From contig NC_019864.2 in assembly GCF_002234675.1 (NCBI RefSeq), forward strand, positions 19,966,582 to 20,030,581: a stretch of DNA of 64,000 bases. The letters run 5' to 3'. This stretch comes from Oryzias latipes (taxonomy: Eukaryota > Chordata > Actinopteri > Beloniformes > Adrianichthyidae). The translations under genes were made by a program, and so were the position numbers. The notes beneath the pieces are model-generated. The model made no database searches and had not been told where the DNA came from. It saw only the letters and a program-made list of their open reading frames with translations. This document shows positions 25,130 to 36,239 of this stretch, piece by piece (the stretch's first letter is position 1; each line of letters begins with the position of its first letter).

Positions 25130-25890
25130 GATTCAAAGAGGTTTATTATCATATGCACAGTAAAGAAACGGGTTTCCCTGTACAATGAGATTCTTTCTTT
25201 GCTGCCTGCTCCGAATGCCAAAAGGAGAGGAAACTGAAGAAGAAAAAAAAAATTCAAACACAACATACGCACAAAACACAAGATGTCGGGTGGCAATACT
25301 AAAGTGCAAAAGTGACAATAACAGTAGCGGACAGTGGGGATGTGCAAAGGTGCAGTTGTTGTTTCAGACTCCTGTCAGCTGTTAAGGAGTCTGATGGCAG
25401 AGGGAAAGAAAGAGTTTTTGAGTCTGGTGGTCCTACACTTCACACTCCTGTACCGCCGTCCTGAGGGGAGGAGAGTGAACAGTCCTCGTTGCGGGTGGGT
25501 GGGGTCCTTGACAATGGAGGCAGCTCTCCTGCAGACCCTGCGTTTGTATATGCTCTGCAGCGAGGGCAGAGGAGTCCTGGTGATCTTGGACGCAGTCTTC
25601 ACTACTCTCTGCAGGCGTTTGCGGTCCATGGCGGTAGAGCTGCCATACCACACTGTGATGCAGCTGGTTAGAATGGACTCAACCATGCAGCTGTAGAAGT
25701 TACTGAGGATCTTTGGGGACATGCCGAACCTCCTCAGCCTCCTCAGAAAGTACAGCCGCTGATGAGCTTTCTTCACCAGCTGTGATGTGTTTAGTGCCCA
25801 GGTGAGGTCCTGGCTGAGGTGGACCCCCAGATATTTGAAGCTGCTCACCCTCTCCACTTCCAGACCCCGGATAAGAAGCGGCTGATGATT
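25130..25890 (-). mobile_element. 3' end of an L2/Rex1-like LINE, minus strand
   Basis: The minus-strand frame 25857-25375 (160 codons) is intact. It encodes a reverse-transcriptase C-terminus: FKYLGVHLSQDLTW, KKAHQRLYFLRRLRRFG, LTSCITVWYG, the TPLPSLQSIYKRR block, DPTHPQRGLFTLLPSGRRYR and LKNSFFPSAIRLLNS followed by a stop. A 3' UTR of about 240 bases ends near 25130 with an AATAAACCTCTTTGAATC tail. The motif order is that of CR1/L2-group fish LINEs. The element is 5'-truncated just upstream of the frame. The clade label is by motif recognition only. Confidence 0.85.
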
Positions 25891-26785
25891 AAATGTTGTC
25901 TTCAGCTTTTGTCTTTGCTGTGGTAATAATTGGCATTTTTGGTTTTAATTTTATTTATTTTTTAGTTATTTTGTATTTCAAGACTTTTTTATTTCTATGC
26001 CTTTATTAGGCATTGCCATTACATAAGTGAATACGTGTATGTGGATCACTGTGGTCAGTATAGGATGGACAAATATGGGTACATTGAGATTGATCACTTT
26101 CTTCACTTAAAAGTTGATTTGGATCTGACAAATGGCTTAATGATTAAAAAAAATCCAATTAACATTGGTTGCTAACAGCTCAACAGTGGAGAGCTAAAAG
26201 GATGGCAAATAAAAACAGCAGTGTGAAAGGGAAACTTGGTCAAAAATATTTTTTTTCAAGCAGTTTCATTGTTGTTTTTGTCATAACTATTAAAATATCT
26301 GTTCTTTTAGCTGAGCTGCTAATAAAAATGTTGCTTTTGTTATTTTTGCAATGCTTAAAAAAGCTTGTATTCATGATTTCTTAATTTTTATCAATGACAC
26401 TAATATTGATTCAAAAATTGAGGGGAGGAATTCCTCCCCCCTGTAGCTTCACCCCTGCAGCCCAGATAACCCATTTTTAAAATAAAATAGTTTTTAAATC
26501 ATTCACTATTTGGAAAAAATAAGAAGCTGCTCAAAATAGACATGCAAAATTGATTTTTGGACATGAGGAATAATTGCTAAAATAATTTATACCGGTAAAA
26601 GATGTACCATGTGCCTGTTGAATCATGAGCATGGGCAAAACTACTAGACAATAAAATGTCCTAAGAAAATTAGTGATCTGGGATCTCCCTTTTTTTGTTT
26701 ATATAAAAATAAACACACACTTGTTTTTAGTCATAATGCAGTTCTATAATTTCATTCAGCCTCTGGTGATCACCCCCTGAACCCC
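25891..26785. other. gene-free AT-rich intergenic DNA
   Basis: Nothing recognisable apart from AT-rich filler. Confidence 0.5.
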
Positions 26786-26788
26786 CCC

Positions 26789-26834
<46 letters not shown>
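26781..26834. repeat. (C)n(CA)n microsatellite
   Basis: A C10 run is followed by about 22 CA units. Confidence 0.95.
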
Positions 26835-26836
<2 letters not shown>

Positions 26837-26879
26837 GCATGTGTATGAGCATGTGCACTACATCATGTTGCCTCATGAA

Positions 26880-27180
26880 TCTATTTATGAAAATTCAATG
26901 CCAGAAACCCGCTGCTAAAGCAGACACCACTTCGCCTTTTGGTAATTAGCATGCCGCATATTTAGCATATCCAATTTACTATTTAATATTTATCATTTAA
27001 ATGTCAGCTGTCGAGGCTGCAGGTGTTTTGGATTACATGCCCTCGAGTTGTGCTTATGCAGGTTTGTGTTAGCACGTGTGGGCCAAAAAACATCATTATG
27101 CACCACCTGTTTGGGCAAAGGACGCAGCAATGAGCGGCCTGTCACTCATAAATGTGCCATTTGGAGGACAGGCGTGGATC
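26880..27180. promoter_or_regulatory. candidate enhancer with E-boxes and TAATTA site
   Basis: A 300-base stretch of mixed composition sits between simple repeats. It contains TAATTAGCATGC (26943-26954), CAGCTG (27005-27010), CAGGTG (27020-27025), CACGTG (27073-27078) and CACCTG (27104-27109). The site mix is typical of developmental enhancers, but function is inferred from motif density only. Confidence 0.3.
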
Positions 27181-28770
27181 CAAAATGAAGTGAAAATGTC
27201 TTGACAGTCAGCATCTAAGTGATAACTCCTTGAAGAACGTTTGCCAAGGATAACCTTGGTTCAGTCCATTGCATTAGGATGAAACCATTGTCCCTTTCTT
27301 TTCTAGTAAAAATATTTATTTATCTTTTCCAGGGACTTAAAGATGGAGAATTCTTCATGTCCTCTCACAGACAATACACCCCACAGTCACTCACAGGTGT
27401 CACTAACAGCTTTTGCCTGTTAGGAAAAATTGCTTTGCTCCACACAAGACAAAGATTTATAACAATCCTTCACCACCTACTCCCCCATCCACATAATTTC
27501 TGCACAATAACCATCTGCCTCCATTTGAAATAAGGTGACTTGACCAGCAAGTGATCTGTTGTGTCCAGTCTAAATCTGTGCCCAACATGTTGGCCCAATG
27601 CGAGCGCCTCAGTGGGAGTGCCACGCTGTGTGTGCATGTGAGCTCCCGTGTGTGTCAGTGATGCAGCAATGTGAATCACAGAGGAACAGGGGGCTGTGTC
27701 TCTGCTGCCCCACGCAGGACAAAGGTTGCATCTGCAGGCCGTCTCCTCCTCTCATTGCAGTAAACACTTCCAAGGATGAATCTTACACAAGCAGTTCTTC
27801 AGTGTCAATCCAAATCTTTCATGGAGGCTAATAACAGAGGTAGGACTCCTGCTGCGTCTTCACTTAGCCGTGCTTTAAACACACAAACTCCATGCAGGCT
27901 CCTTGCCAAGAGAGGGGGTTACAAGTGGATGACACACACACATTTTCTCTGCAGGCAGTCTTAGTCTGCTTGCTGCTGTACTGCATATATTTAAAAAGAA
28001 AAAGAAATGAATCCCAAAAAACGGGGTTACAGTAAATGTAGTCAGTTGAAAAACAGGTGAATAGAAAGTGGATGCAAAGGGAGTGATTGGTTCTTAGAGC
28101 ATTTGTAACTCTTGGATGAACCCCATTAGAAGTAAGAAAAAAAAATAGAAAGTGCACTCCTTTGCACTACATTTTTAGTGCAGTAAAGACAAGCGGCATG
28201 TGCGTAAAAAAGTACTGCAGAGAAAAGCAGCCTATCATCAGGCTTAGAATTCTGCTGCTCATGGCGTTTGTGGTGAGCTGACAGGAGAGGCTTGGCTTTG
28301 TAGGTTTGAGTAAATATATATTCTGCAGCTAGGAATTCTTTTGAGATTCTGGATTGATTTTAGATTCAACATCCCTTGCTAGATGTTGTTTTTTTTTTCC
28401 CTACTGCAGTGATAAAGTGCTGTAAATGCTCCAGGATTACTGCTGACCCTTTTTCCATTGTAGAATCTTCTAGGGTCCCCACTGCATACAAAGCTATGTT
28501 TGTGGTAGATTTTTTTAATCAGGAATGTTAAAACATTTCTTTTTTTGTTTTTAATTTACTCCAGACTGTAATTCTGTAGAAGTAAAAAGAAACACTATCA
28601 CTGAAATCAACAATGGGTCTGTTCTATTCCGTCTCACTAAGATCCATGTCTGTGAACCTCTAAAAAACTCTGCTTTATTAGGGGTTTTTGCTTTACTTCC
28701 ATAAGAGCAAAGTCAATATGTGCCTAATTGGATTGAACAGACCTAAATAATTTAGTTTTAGTTCAATTTA
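27181..28770. other. gene-free intergenic DNA
   Basis: No gene is supported. The frames near 27279-27533 and 27598-27831 lack motifs and splice context. Confidence 0.5.
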
Positions 28771-28775
28771 GCTTA

Positions 28776-28850
28776 TTTATATGGCCCCGATTCACTGCAG
28801 AGGTCATCTCAGGGCACTACACTGAAGAAGCTAATCATAATCCAGACAGA
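28776..28850 (+). repeat. short dispersed fish repeat remnant
   Basis: TTATTTATATGGCCCCGATTC followed by GTCATCTCAGGGCAC resembles the widespread teleost ATTTATATAGCGCC...AAGTCACCTCAAGGCAC motif. It is short and diverged. Confidence 0.45.
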
Positions 28851-28989
28851 CAGCAGAATGTATTCCAGTTATGATCCAAATTCCATCCAACAGTTATGTC
28901 CATGTATTCTTCTTTTAGAATCTGTGTATTATGGGAAATTAATGAAAGAAGAAAATATACATACCCTGCTATATAATTGGATCACTCTT

Positions 28990-29325
28990 TAGCGGTCTAG
29001 AGTGAAAGGATGGTTTGAAAAAGCCCACTGAATTGCTGGAGCCAACCCAGGTGCTGTTGGGTGAAGGCATTACACCCTGAGCAGGTCCTCAGTCTGTTGC
29101 AGGGCCACACATACACTCACACCAATGGGCAGTTTAGAGACACCAACTAACCTATGAAGTATGTTTTTGAACTAAGGGAGGAAGCTGGAGTGCCCAGGGA
29201 AAATCCACACATGACCTGGGAAAACATGCAACTCCACAAAGATGGGTCCCAGCTGGGATTTGAACCAGTGTCCAATTGCCATGAGGTGAAAGTGCTAATG
29301 ACTGTGCCACTGTACAGCCCAGTTT
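28990..29325 (-). mobile_element. tRNA-headed fish SINE, minus strand
   Basis: Reverse copy of the family at 34690-35071. The B-box complement GGATTTGAACC lies at about 29255, near the right end. ACATGCAACTCCACAAAGATGGG, AACCTATGAAGTATGTTTTTG and the CACACATACACTCACACCAATG block follow toward the left. It is moderately diverged. Confidence 0.7.
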
Positions 29326-29746
29326 TTAATCCAACCATGAAGGCGAAAAGACTGTGTTCCCCTTGGATCTCCTCAATAAACATTTTTGTTATTGGAGACT
29401 TTAAGCTAGTGACAGGATGGAAGCTTAGGAAATAATACTGATATTGATGGAAATTTGTTTTGAAGATTTTTTTAAAATTATTATTAGACCAATACGACAG
29501 AGTAAAACGGCCACCATAAAAATAATTGTGAGAATAAAGTCAAATTGTGTGAAAAAAAGTCCTAATTTTCTTTGTCACGAGAGAAAAGTTGTAGCATTAG
29601 GAGTAAAAGAGTCAATTTTTTACTATGATAATGTTATAAATTAATGAATTATTAATTGACAATTTATTAGATTAATGTCATAAATGTATGAGGCAAAAAT
29701 CTCTTTAATAAAAAGTAAAAGCAAAAACAAAAAAAAACATTATTGT

Positions 29747-30214
29747 CCTTCAGTATGATAGATGTAAGGTGCCTCGTAAGCTATTACTTAAGCATTTCAC
29801 ACATGAAGAAATACTTAGTCTGTTAATAAGTCAACATTTTTTTACTATAAGTGTAAGGACATTGACAAGAATTTGCAGGAAACTGGGCCCTTTTTAGAAG
29901 AAGATTCTTGACCCACAAGGAGTGGATTTTCGGTATACTTGCAGAGGTCCAAATGCATTATGGTACAAGGATTGCTATGATAAACGAAAGCCTCATGTCA
30001 TCACCATAACCCTTGTGCTATCCTAGGCACTTTACCATTGGGAGTTGGGTCATCTAGACCCACTAGACAGTGCGCTGAACCTTTTTTCTTCAATGATTTG
30101 TGATCTTCACTGGTGTCCATGTATTACATGAAATCTTTCCACCTTTATCCACCTTTTTCATGGTAGGGAGAACACGTCAATGTAAGGGTGGGGTCATCTA
30201 AGATAGCACAAGGG
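29747..30214 (+). repeat. 475-bp dispersed repeat, copy 2 (carries a MITE)
   Basis: Near-identical to 23608-24082, with only scattered substitutions and small indels (for example TTTTTTACATTGGG shortened to TTTACCATTGGG). The two copies are in the same orientation, 6.1 kb apart. Confidence 0.85.
30010..30214. mobile_element. MITE, copy B
   Basis: Same ends (CCCTTGTGCTATC and GATAGCACAAGGG) and body as copy A. Confidence 0.85.
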
Positions 30215-31913
30215 AGAAATGGGTGTGTTGATGGATTTAGTCCGCACATGTTGATAGAAGCATACATGCAACTTTGTTTTCAAAAAACCTTGGCCTATCC
30301 CTATCCCTTTTTATCATAATTTTATGACCTTATTCTCATAAGTTTATGAATTGATTTGTTTTTATGGTGGTCGTAACACTCCGTCATACAATTACTATTA
30401 TTTATTATTTGACATTTTTTGAGTTTTTAAAGGTATTGGCAGTGTGCAGTTGGGTGTCTTATCCAACAGTACAATGAGGTTAGAATCTCTTATAGAGCAG
30501 CAGTTGCTCTATACCCACTAAGCAAAAGCCTCTTAATGCATTTTGCAGTGAATAAGTTAAATTAATTTTATGAACGTTTCTTGGACAGAATGTTCAAAAT
30601 GCTGGGAATGAGGTCCACATCTGTCTCAAGATACATTTTATTAAAGCACAGTTTGGAGGATGACCATGGAAAAAGTTCTTCTATTTGAAAAGCAGTTTCA
30701 GACATTTAACACACTTCTGAGGGTGGTCCAATGCAACACTCATATAACTTTTATGTATTTTTTTCAAGAGGAATAGACAAACTTGTTGTCACATTTACTG
30801 CCAATTCCTGAAAGCAAGATAAAATGAAAGAAAATCTGAAAGTTATGTAAGTCACTATAAAAAAGCTTAAAAGTGTGTTTTTTTCTGAGTGCAACTTGCT
30901 TCATGTTACTAAAAGGGGAAATCAGGGTGCAATTCAGCTTATCCTCACGCATTTTTAGTCCTCATAACAAAGCACAGGCAAAAGAGAAACAAATATTTGA
31001 TTTTCTGATAAACAGAACGTATAGAAGCTATTTCCAGGGAGCAAGAGAGTCCTACAGTTTCTTTTTATTATTTCATTACCATGTGCACATATTTTCTCCA
31101 AAGATTTTCAGGAAAACAAACATTGTTTACAGAATATCAGTCTCTTTTATCCTTCTCCAGTGAGTCTCCTTTGGGCATTCTTGCAGAGTTTGTGTTTCTT
31201 TATGTTTGTTTGATTTTCCTTTTTGAGGCCAGTATTTCATCATCCATTACGCTCCAAGACAGTGTAAAATGATTCCATCCACTTCTTGACAGGGATTTTT
31301 ATTCATTTCCCTCTTGGTTATGCAATTTTATTAATATTTGCGGGAAAAAGCAAGAGTGAACGCCTGTAGCATTTCCTAGTTTTTTTTATTTGATTTTTTT
31401 TTTAAGATTCTGTTTTTCTCTACTCTGCTGGCAGGTGATAAAAATAATTCATGCAAGTTGTTCAAAGCAATCTTTCAATGACATCTTATTTATATCATCA
31501 AGCCCAACATGTGTAGCACACTATGGATCCACCAAGGCAAAGACTGACAAAGGAGAATTGATGGGACGTTAACAGTCCCACAAAGAAATTACAGCCATTG
31601 GGAGGCAGAGGAAGAGATTTAAAAAGAAAGTGTGATTAAATTTAGTGCTGATTGAGATAAAAATCAAGTTTGAGGCAGAAATTCTCCACGTAGAGTTTTG
31701 CCTTTTGGGTCAAGTACCTTGAGGCTGTATGCTCTACAGAAGGAGATGGGTCATGGAGTTGTACGTGTCAAAGCCAATTTCCAAGATACCATGATCCTGT
31801 AGAACAGCAGAATGATGGCATCAGCAATGGACTGATGAGTAAATGCCTCAGGCAGCAGAAACCTATAGAGTAGAACAAGCCAGTGAATGTACTTCCGGCT
31901 TACTGACAGTGTC
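30215..31913. other. gene-free intergenic DNA
   Basis: No gene is supported. Short frames near 30873-31272 have no family features. Confidence 0.5.
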
Positions 31914-31916
31914 TGA

Positions 31917-32601
31917 AGGCCCGTTCACACCGGGACGAATTTCGCCGGCGATTTTCGCCGACGTTTAACGCCTCGTGACTAAACAAAGGGCACCAATGAG
32001 AGTGTGCACACCGACGCGAAAAAATGCCACGCGCCAAAGCGTAAAAAAAAAAAAACGCCTCGGGTTCGTTTTTTTTTTTCGACGCGTCGCGTCGAAATGT
32101 ATTCGACCAATGAGAATGGCGCTTTTGCACACGTGTCTGGAGCTTCTGAAGTTACAGTAAAACACAACTTGGGGGCGCTCAAACACAAAACTGCCTTGCT
32201 GAGCACACATACCAGCGAAGAAGATAGACGCCAAGTAGCGTCTACGCTGCCGCAAAGAAATAATGACGGACATTCTAAAATATCCCCTTACCAAGTACCA
32301 GTTGGAGCTACTGATGCTTGAAATATTCATGTTTTCTTTGTATTATTCTGACAAGCGCGTAAATACTTGCTCTCTTCTTCTAAGTGAAAAGCGACTTTAA
32401 GAATCGTAAAGTTGCGCAGCGCCACCTTGTGTACAGGAGTATTTCTGTTTACATTAAGCGCCATCTAATGTCAGGGAATGAAATTGCATGTTCGCTCGGC
32501 TCACCATCAGCGAAAATCGCCTGGGTGTGAACACAAAAAACGTGGCGAAAAACGCTGGCGAATAACGCCTGGCGAATATTCGTCCCGGTGTGTACGGGCC
32601 T
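31917..32601. mobile_element. CpG-rich MITE, probably PIF/Harbinger-like
   Basis: The ends are inverted: AGGCCCGTTCACACCGGGAC at 31917 against the complement of GTCCCGGTGTGTACGGGCCT ending at 32601. A TGA trinucleotide flanks both ends (31914-31916 and 32602-32604), fitting a 3-bp duplication. Subterminal blocks (TTCGCCGGCGATTTTCGCC and CTGGCGAATAACGCCTGGCG) are further inverted variants. The interior has a GACGCGTCGCGTC palindrome near 32080. Frames here are by-products of CpG- and A-rich sequence. The 3-bp duplication suggests PIF/Harbinger, but TGA is not the usual TWA, so this is tentative. Confidence 0.8.
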
Positions 32602-32689
32602 TGATGCTGTGAAGTTGTAGCAGTCTTTAAAAAAATTGAGTCAAAGTTGTTACTACTTCTGTGGGCCCACCACCTACAGGAGAGCTCAA

Positions 32690-33360
32690 AAGGGGTCAGT
32701 GCACTGTGGTTTGAGTGGCAGTCGTAGGCGGGTGCCTTAGTGGCTGACGGAAGCCTGAGCCTGTGCAGTCGGTTGAGAGATACCAGCTAGATATTATTAT
32801 AATACTGTTGGGCTCATCCATCCAGTCCATCCAGCTCAGCCGTCGAGTGTTGGAGTTCGGTCCGGTGGACCAGAGGGTCATGTTCCTTTGCCTTTGGGTG
32901 GGGAACAGGTCTCTGACTGTGGTTTCGGCCTACTGGTCAAACAGCAGTTTGGAGTACCTGGCCTTTTTGGTGTCTTTCAAAGGAGTACTGGGAAGTGCCT
33001 CAACAGGGGACTCCATTGTCCTTCTGGGGGACTTCAATGTGGGCAACGACAGTGGTACCTGGAGGGGCGTGACTGGTAGGAACAGCATCCCTGATCTGAA
33101 CCTGAGCTGTGTTGTGTTGTTGGACTTCTGTGCTTGTCATAGTTTGTCCATAACTAACACCATGTTCGTAAACAAGGGTGTCCATCAGTAAACGGGGCAC
33201 CAGGACACCCTATTTGTAGTTGTTTCAGGCGAGCTTCGGCCTTGTGTCTAGGACACTAAAGAGAGGGGCAGAGCTGTCCACTGATCACCACCTGGCGGTG
33301 AGCTGGATTCGCTGGTGGGGACGGAAGCTAACATACTGTGAGGATCTCCTGGGAACGTCT
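32690..33360 (+). mobile_element. LINE endonuclease fragment (Rex3/RTE-like), broken
   Basis: The frame 32763-33191 encodes the end of an apurinic-type endonuclease domain: SLTVVSAYW, the catalytic-loop motif IVLLGDFNVGNDSGTWRG, IPDLNLSCVVLLDFCACHSLSITNTMFVNKGVHQ, then a stop. Downstream frames continue the domain after a frameshift (STDHHLAV-type sequence near 33280, then SWIRWWGRKL). It is truncated at both ends and carries stops, so it is inactive. It matches the endonuclease that normally precedes the reverse transcriptase of elements such as the 22-kb copy. Confidence 0.8.
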
Positions 33361-33395
33361 GGCTGAGCCCTAAGTCAGGGATGTCTTTAACTTAC

Positions 33396-34689
33396 CAAAA
33401 AGCTTTACATATTAATTTTACATCCAACCCAGATGTTGATGGAAAAAATACATTTTCCCAAAAGGATTGTGGTTTTGTCAGATGATTTTTTTCATGCCTT
33501 TGTGTTAGAAGTGGTGTCCTTTTGGGTCTTCTAACATAGCACATGTTTTCATGTCATCAAATAGCAGGAACTGACACTGTTGTATCCCACCTCTTAAATT
33601 TCCTTCCTTGCATGTTAATCTGAGTTCTTTGTCCTTTATTTAAACAATCATTCATTGTATTTTTTTTCTTACTTTTTCATCCTCATACATGGGGGTTAGC
33701 TACAACACCATGGGCTGCAAAACTCTCAGTGATATCACACACAGTGGACGCAGGAACATTCAGGTCTCTGGAGATGGACTTGTAACTTTGAGACTGTCCA
33801 TGTTTTTTCGTAATTTCCTTCTAAGTCCCCACACATTCTTTACACCTTTATCGACGCTCAGTGTGACACAAAAGACGAAGATTGAGTTCTCCATTTCTCC
33901 CCCTTAACTGATTGCAAATGTGATAACTAGAATATTATATTTCCCACACCTGTTACTTGTCACATATTAGGCAATATGAATGGCAAAAGTCTTTTATCCT
34001 TAAAAAAATAAAAAAATTATTAACTACATTTTTTTTAAAGTACCCATAATTCTGTTAAAGAGTTTTCTTTCAGGGTTTGCTTTTCTGCTTCTTTTTTTGT
34101 TGCTGTTCTAGGATAAACAAAACCAGTAAACACCTACTGCTTTTGTCAATGTCTTACCAAAACTTTTGCATTTGAAACAATTTACTGTCAGATTTACAAG
34201 GCTGCTTATATTTTTACCCATAGCAGTACTGTACATGATGCAGCACAAAACATCAGAGCCTTCTTTACACTGTTGGATCAAATTATAAACTGTTTAGCGC
34301 AGGAGCACTCCACCAGGTGAATCCATGGGGCTATTATTCCTTGCCAGAAAGTTATAGCTGATAAATCAGGAATACGTGGAGATAAAACCACACATAACGC
34401 AAGTGCAGAGCATTTGTCTCTGTGTCAGTGATTTACAGCAGACTGAGCTAAACTGCTTACTGTCAGGGGCTGTAATGGATGCCAGCGTCTGCTCTTAATT
34501 TCTGAGACTCCAGATAGAAATTGTGGCTGTTATTTTCTCCCAAGGCGATTTCACTGATGACTCCCAAGGTACCCCACTGGGGTATATTTGAACCATATGC
34601 ATGCAAAGTGATGCATTTAAAATGCAAACCCCTGGAATGAATCACTAAGATGGGCAATTTTGGTTTCAATGAGGGCTGTAATAAACTTA
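33396..34689. other. gene-free intergenic DNA with an octamer-rich patch
   Basis: No gene. A patch near 34595-34630 has ATGCAAA twice (34601-34607 and 34622-34628) plus ATGCATTTAAAATGC between, which is POU/octamer-like. The rest is AT-rich. Confidence 0.45.
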
Positions 34690-35071
34690 ATGTCTACTGT
34701 TTCTCCTTTGGTGGGGTTGTGCGAGTCCACCGGTTCAAATCCTGGCTGGGAGACATGAAAAACACAACATCAATAGGGGAACCCTCTCTGTGTGGAGTTT
34801 GGATGTTCTCCCTGTGCATGCATGGGTTCTCTCCAGGATCTTCAGCTTCCTCCCACCAAAAACATGCTTCATAGGTTAATTGTCAACTCTAAATTGTCCA
34901 TAGGTGTGAGAGTGAATGGATGTGTGATTGTGGACATTCTACCCTGCAACAGACTGGTGAACTGTCCAGGGTGTCCCTTGCCTTCGCCCACAAGTGGCCA
35001 GGATAGGCTCCAGCAGCCCCGTGACCCCAAAAGGGACAAAACGGTATAGAAAATGAATGAATGAATGAATA
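34690..35071 (+). mobile_element. tRNA-headed fish SINE with (AATG)n tail
   Basis: The head has a B-box GGTTCAAATCC at 34732-34742. The central region contains GTGTGGAGTTTGGATGTTCTC and CTTCCTCCCACCAAAAACATG. A tail follows with CTGGTGAACTGTCCAGGGTGT, AGGATAGGCTCCAGC and AGCCCCGTGACCCC, ending in (AATG)n at 35052-35071. This is the best preserved of four copies in the window (others at 9790-10020, 13173-13275 and 28990-29325). The layout is that of the widely dispersed teleost tRNA-SINE/V-SINE type; the exact family name is not assigned. Confidence 0.8.
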
Positions 35072-35549
35072 ATTTTAGCTACCTTAGGGTAAAAATATGT
35101 TATTATCAATAAACAATCCTTTTCTTAGCATATTTGTGTTATTGCACCTAAAGGTTTGCTGCTACTTAGACAATGACAATGGATGACATATTTTAAAATA
35201 AATATGTTTTAAGTCTCTTTACCTAAATAAGCTGTCTGTATAATAAAAAAATTGACATGATATCTGATTAAAAAAAACTGTACATAATCCACATTTATGT
35301 TTTATAAATTTCAGCAACAGGTTGTTGTGCAGATAATGTTTTCTTTGCCACCTGCTGTTGATGAAGAAAACTGCAATGTCTTTCAGTATCGCCACTGAGT
35401 CACAGAAATAACTTTAATTTTATCTGCAGCTTTAAGTGTTCATCCAATTTTTAGTTGTTGTTTTTCTTTAGAGTGGTCAGATGTGTGGGGTTAAAATGGT
35501 GATATAAATTATTCATTTTTTAGTTCTAAAAAATTGGATTTTATTATTA

Positions 35550-35685
35550 TTGTATTTTTTTTTTTTATGATGGGGATGTATCTTTATGCATTGTGTATTT
35601 TGTTTTTCAGTGTCATATAAGCCCGTGTGGGCTGGGCACATTAGTGCATGACACTTAAATAAATCAAATCAAATCAAAAAATCTA
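35550..35685 (+). repeat. retroelement 3' tail with stem-loop and (AAATC)n
   Basis: A GCCCGTGTGGGC hairpin (about 35622) is followed by GACACTTAAATAAATC and a short AAATC repeat (35660-35680). Such a stem-loop plus pentameric tail is typical of LINE or SINE 3' ends. No coding part is attached. Confidence 0.45.
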
Positions 35686-36235
35686 AAAAGCATCATTTTA
35701 CCAAATTCAGTATTACAAGGATGATGGCTTGGGAGTCACAAGGTCCCTAAATCATCCATTCATCCTTTACACTGAGCACAATTAGTTTAAAAAAATGTTT
35801 CTCTGTTTTTTACCTTGCTTGACCACTAGATGGTGCCATTACTTTGAGAGTGGCTCCTGGTCTTACAGTGATGTAGCTACTTATGCCATGTGAAAATAAT
35901 TGTGTTCTTCAGGACAAACAAAGCATCAGGATCAAATGCTGTACAATGTTTTAATCAGAAAGGAAAAATGGGAAGCTTTATTTCTACTGACCTGAATCAG
36001 CAAATGTTTTGAATGTATTTGTAATAATGCATACATGGCATAGTCTTTCTTTTGCATGTAAATGTCTAAAAATAGATTTTACATAGTGGGGGAAATAGAG
36101 AAATAAATCCTCCAGAGTAAAGTGATTTTGTGTCACTCTTCATTTAAAGTCATCAGAGTTGGTCATGTGACATTTCCAAACAAATTATGCTGATGTGTTG
36201 ATCACAATATATTCAAATACAAATTCTAAATACTT
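35686..36235. other. gene-free intergenic DNA
   Basis: AT-rich unique sequence with no recognisable feature. Confidence 0.5.
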
Positions 36236-36239
36236 TTTT

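Noticed and set aside
26781..26834. CA repeat as possible Z-DNA regulatory element
   Set aside because: Ordinary microsatellite; nothing nearby suggests a specific role.
31965..32330. Cluster of overlapping frames on both strands
   Set aside because: All lie inside the CpG-rich MITE and cross A and T homopolymers; none shows domains.
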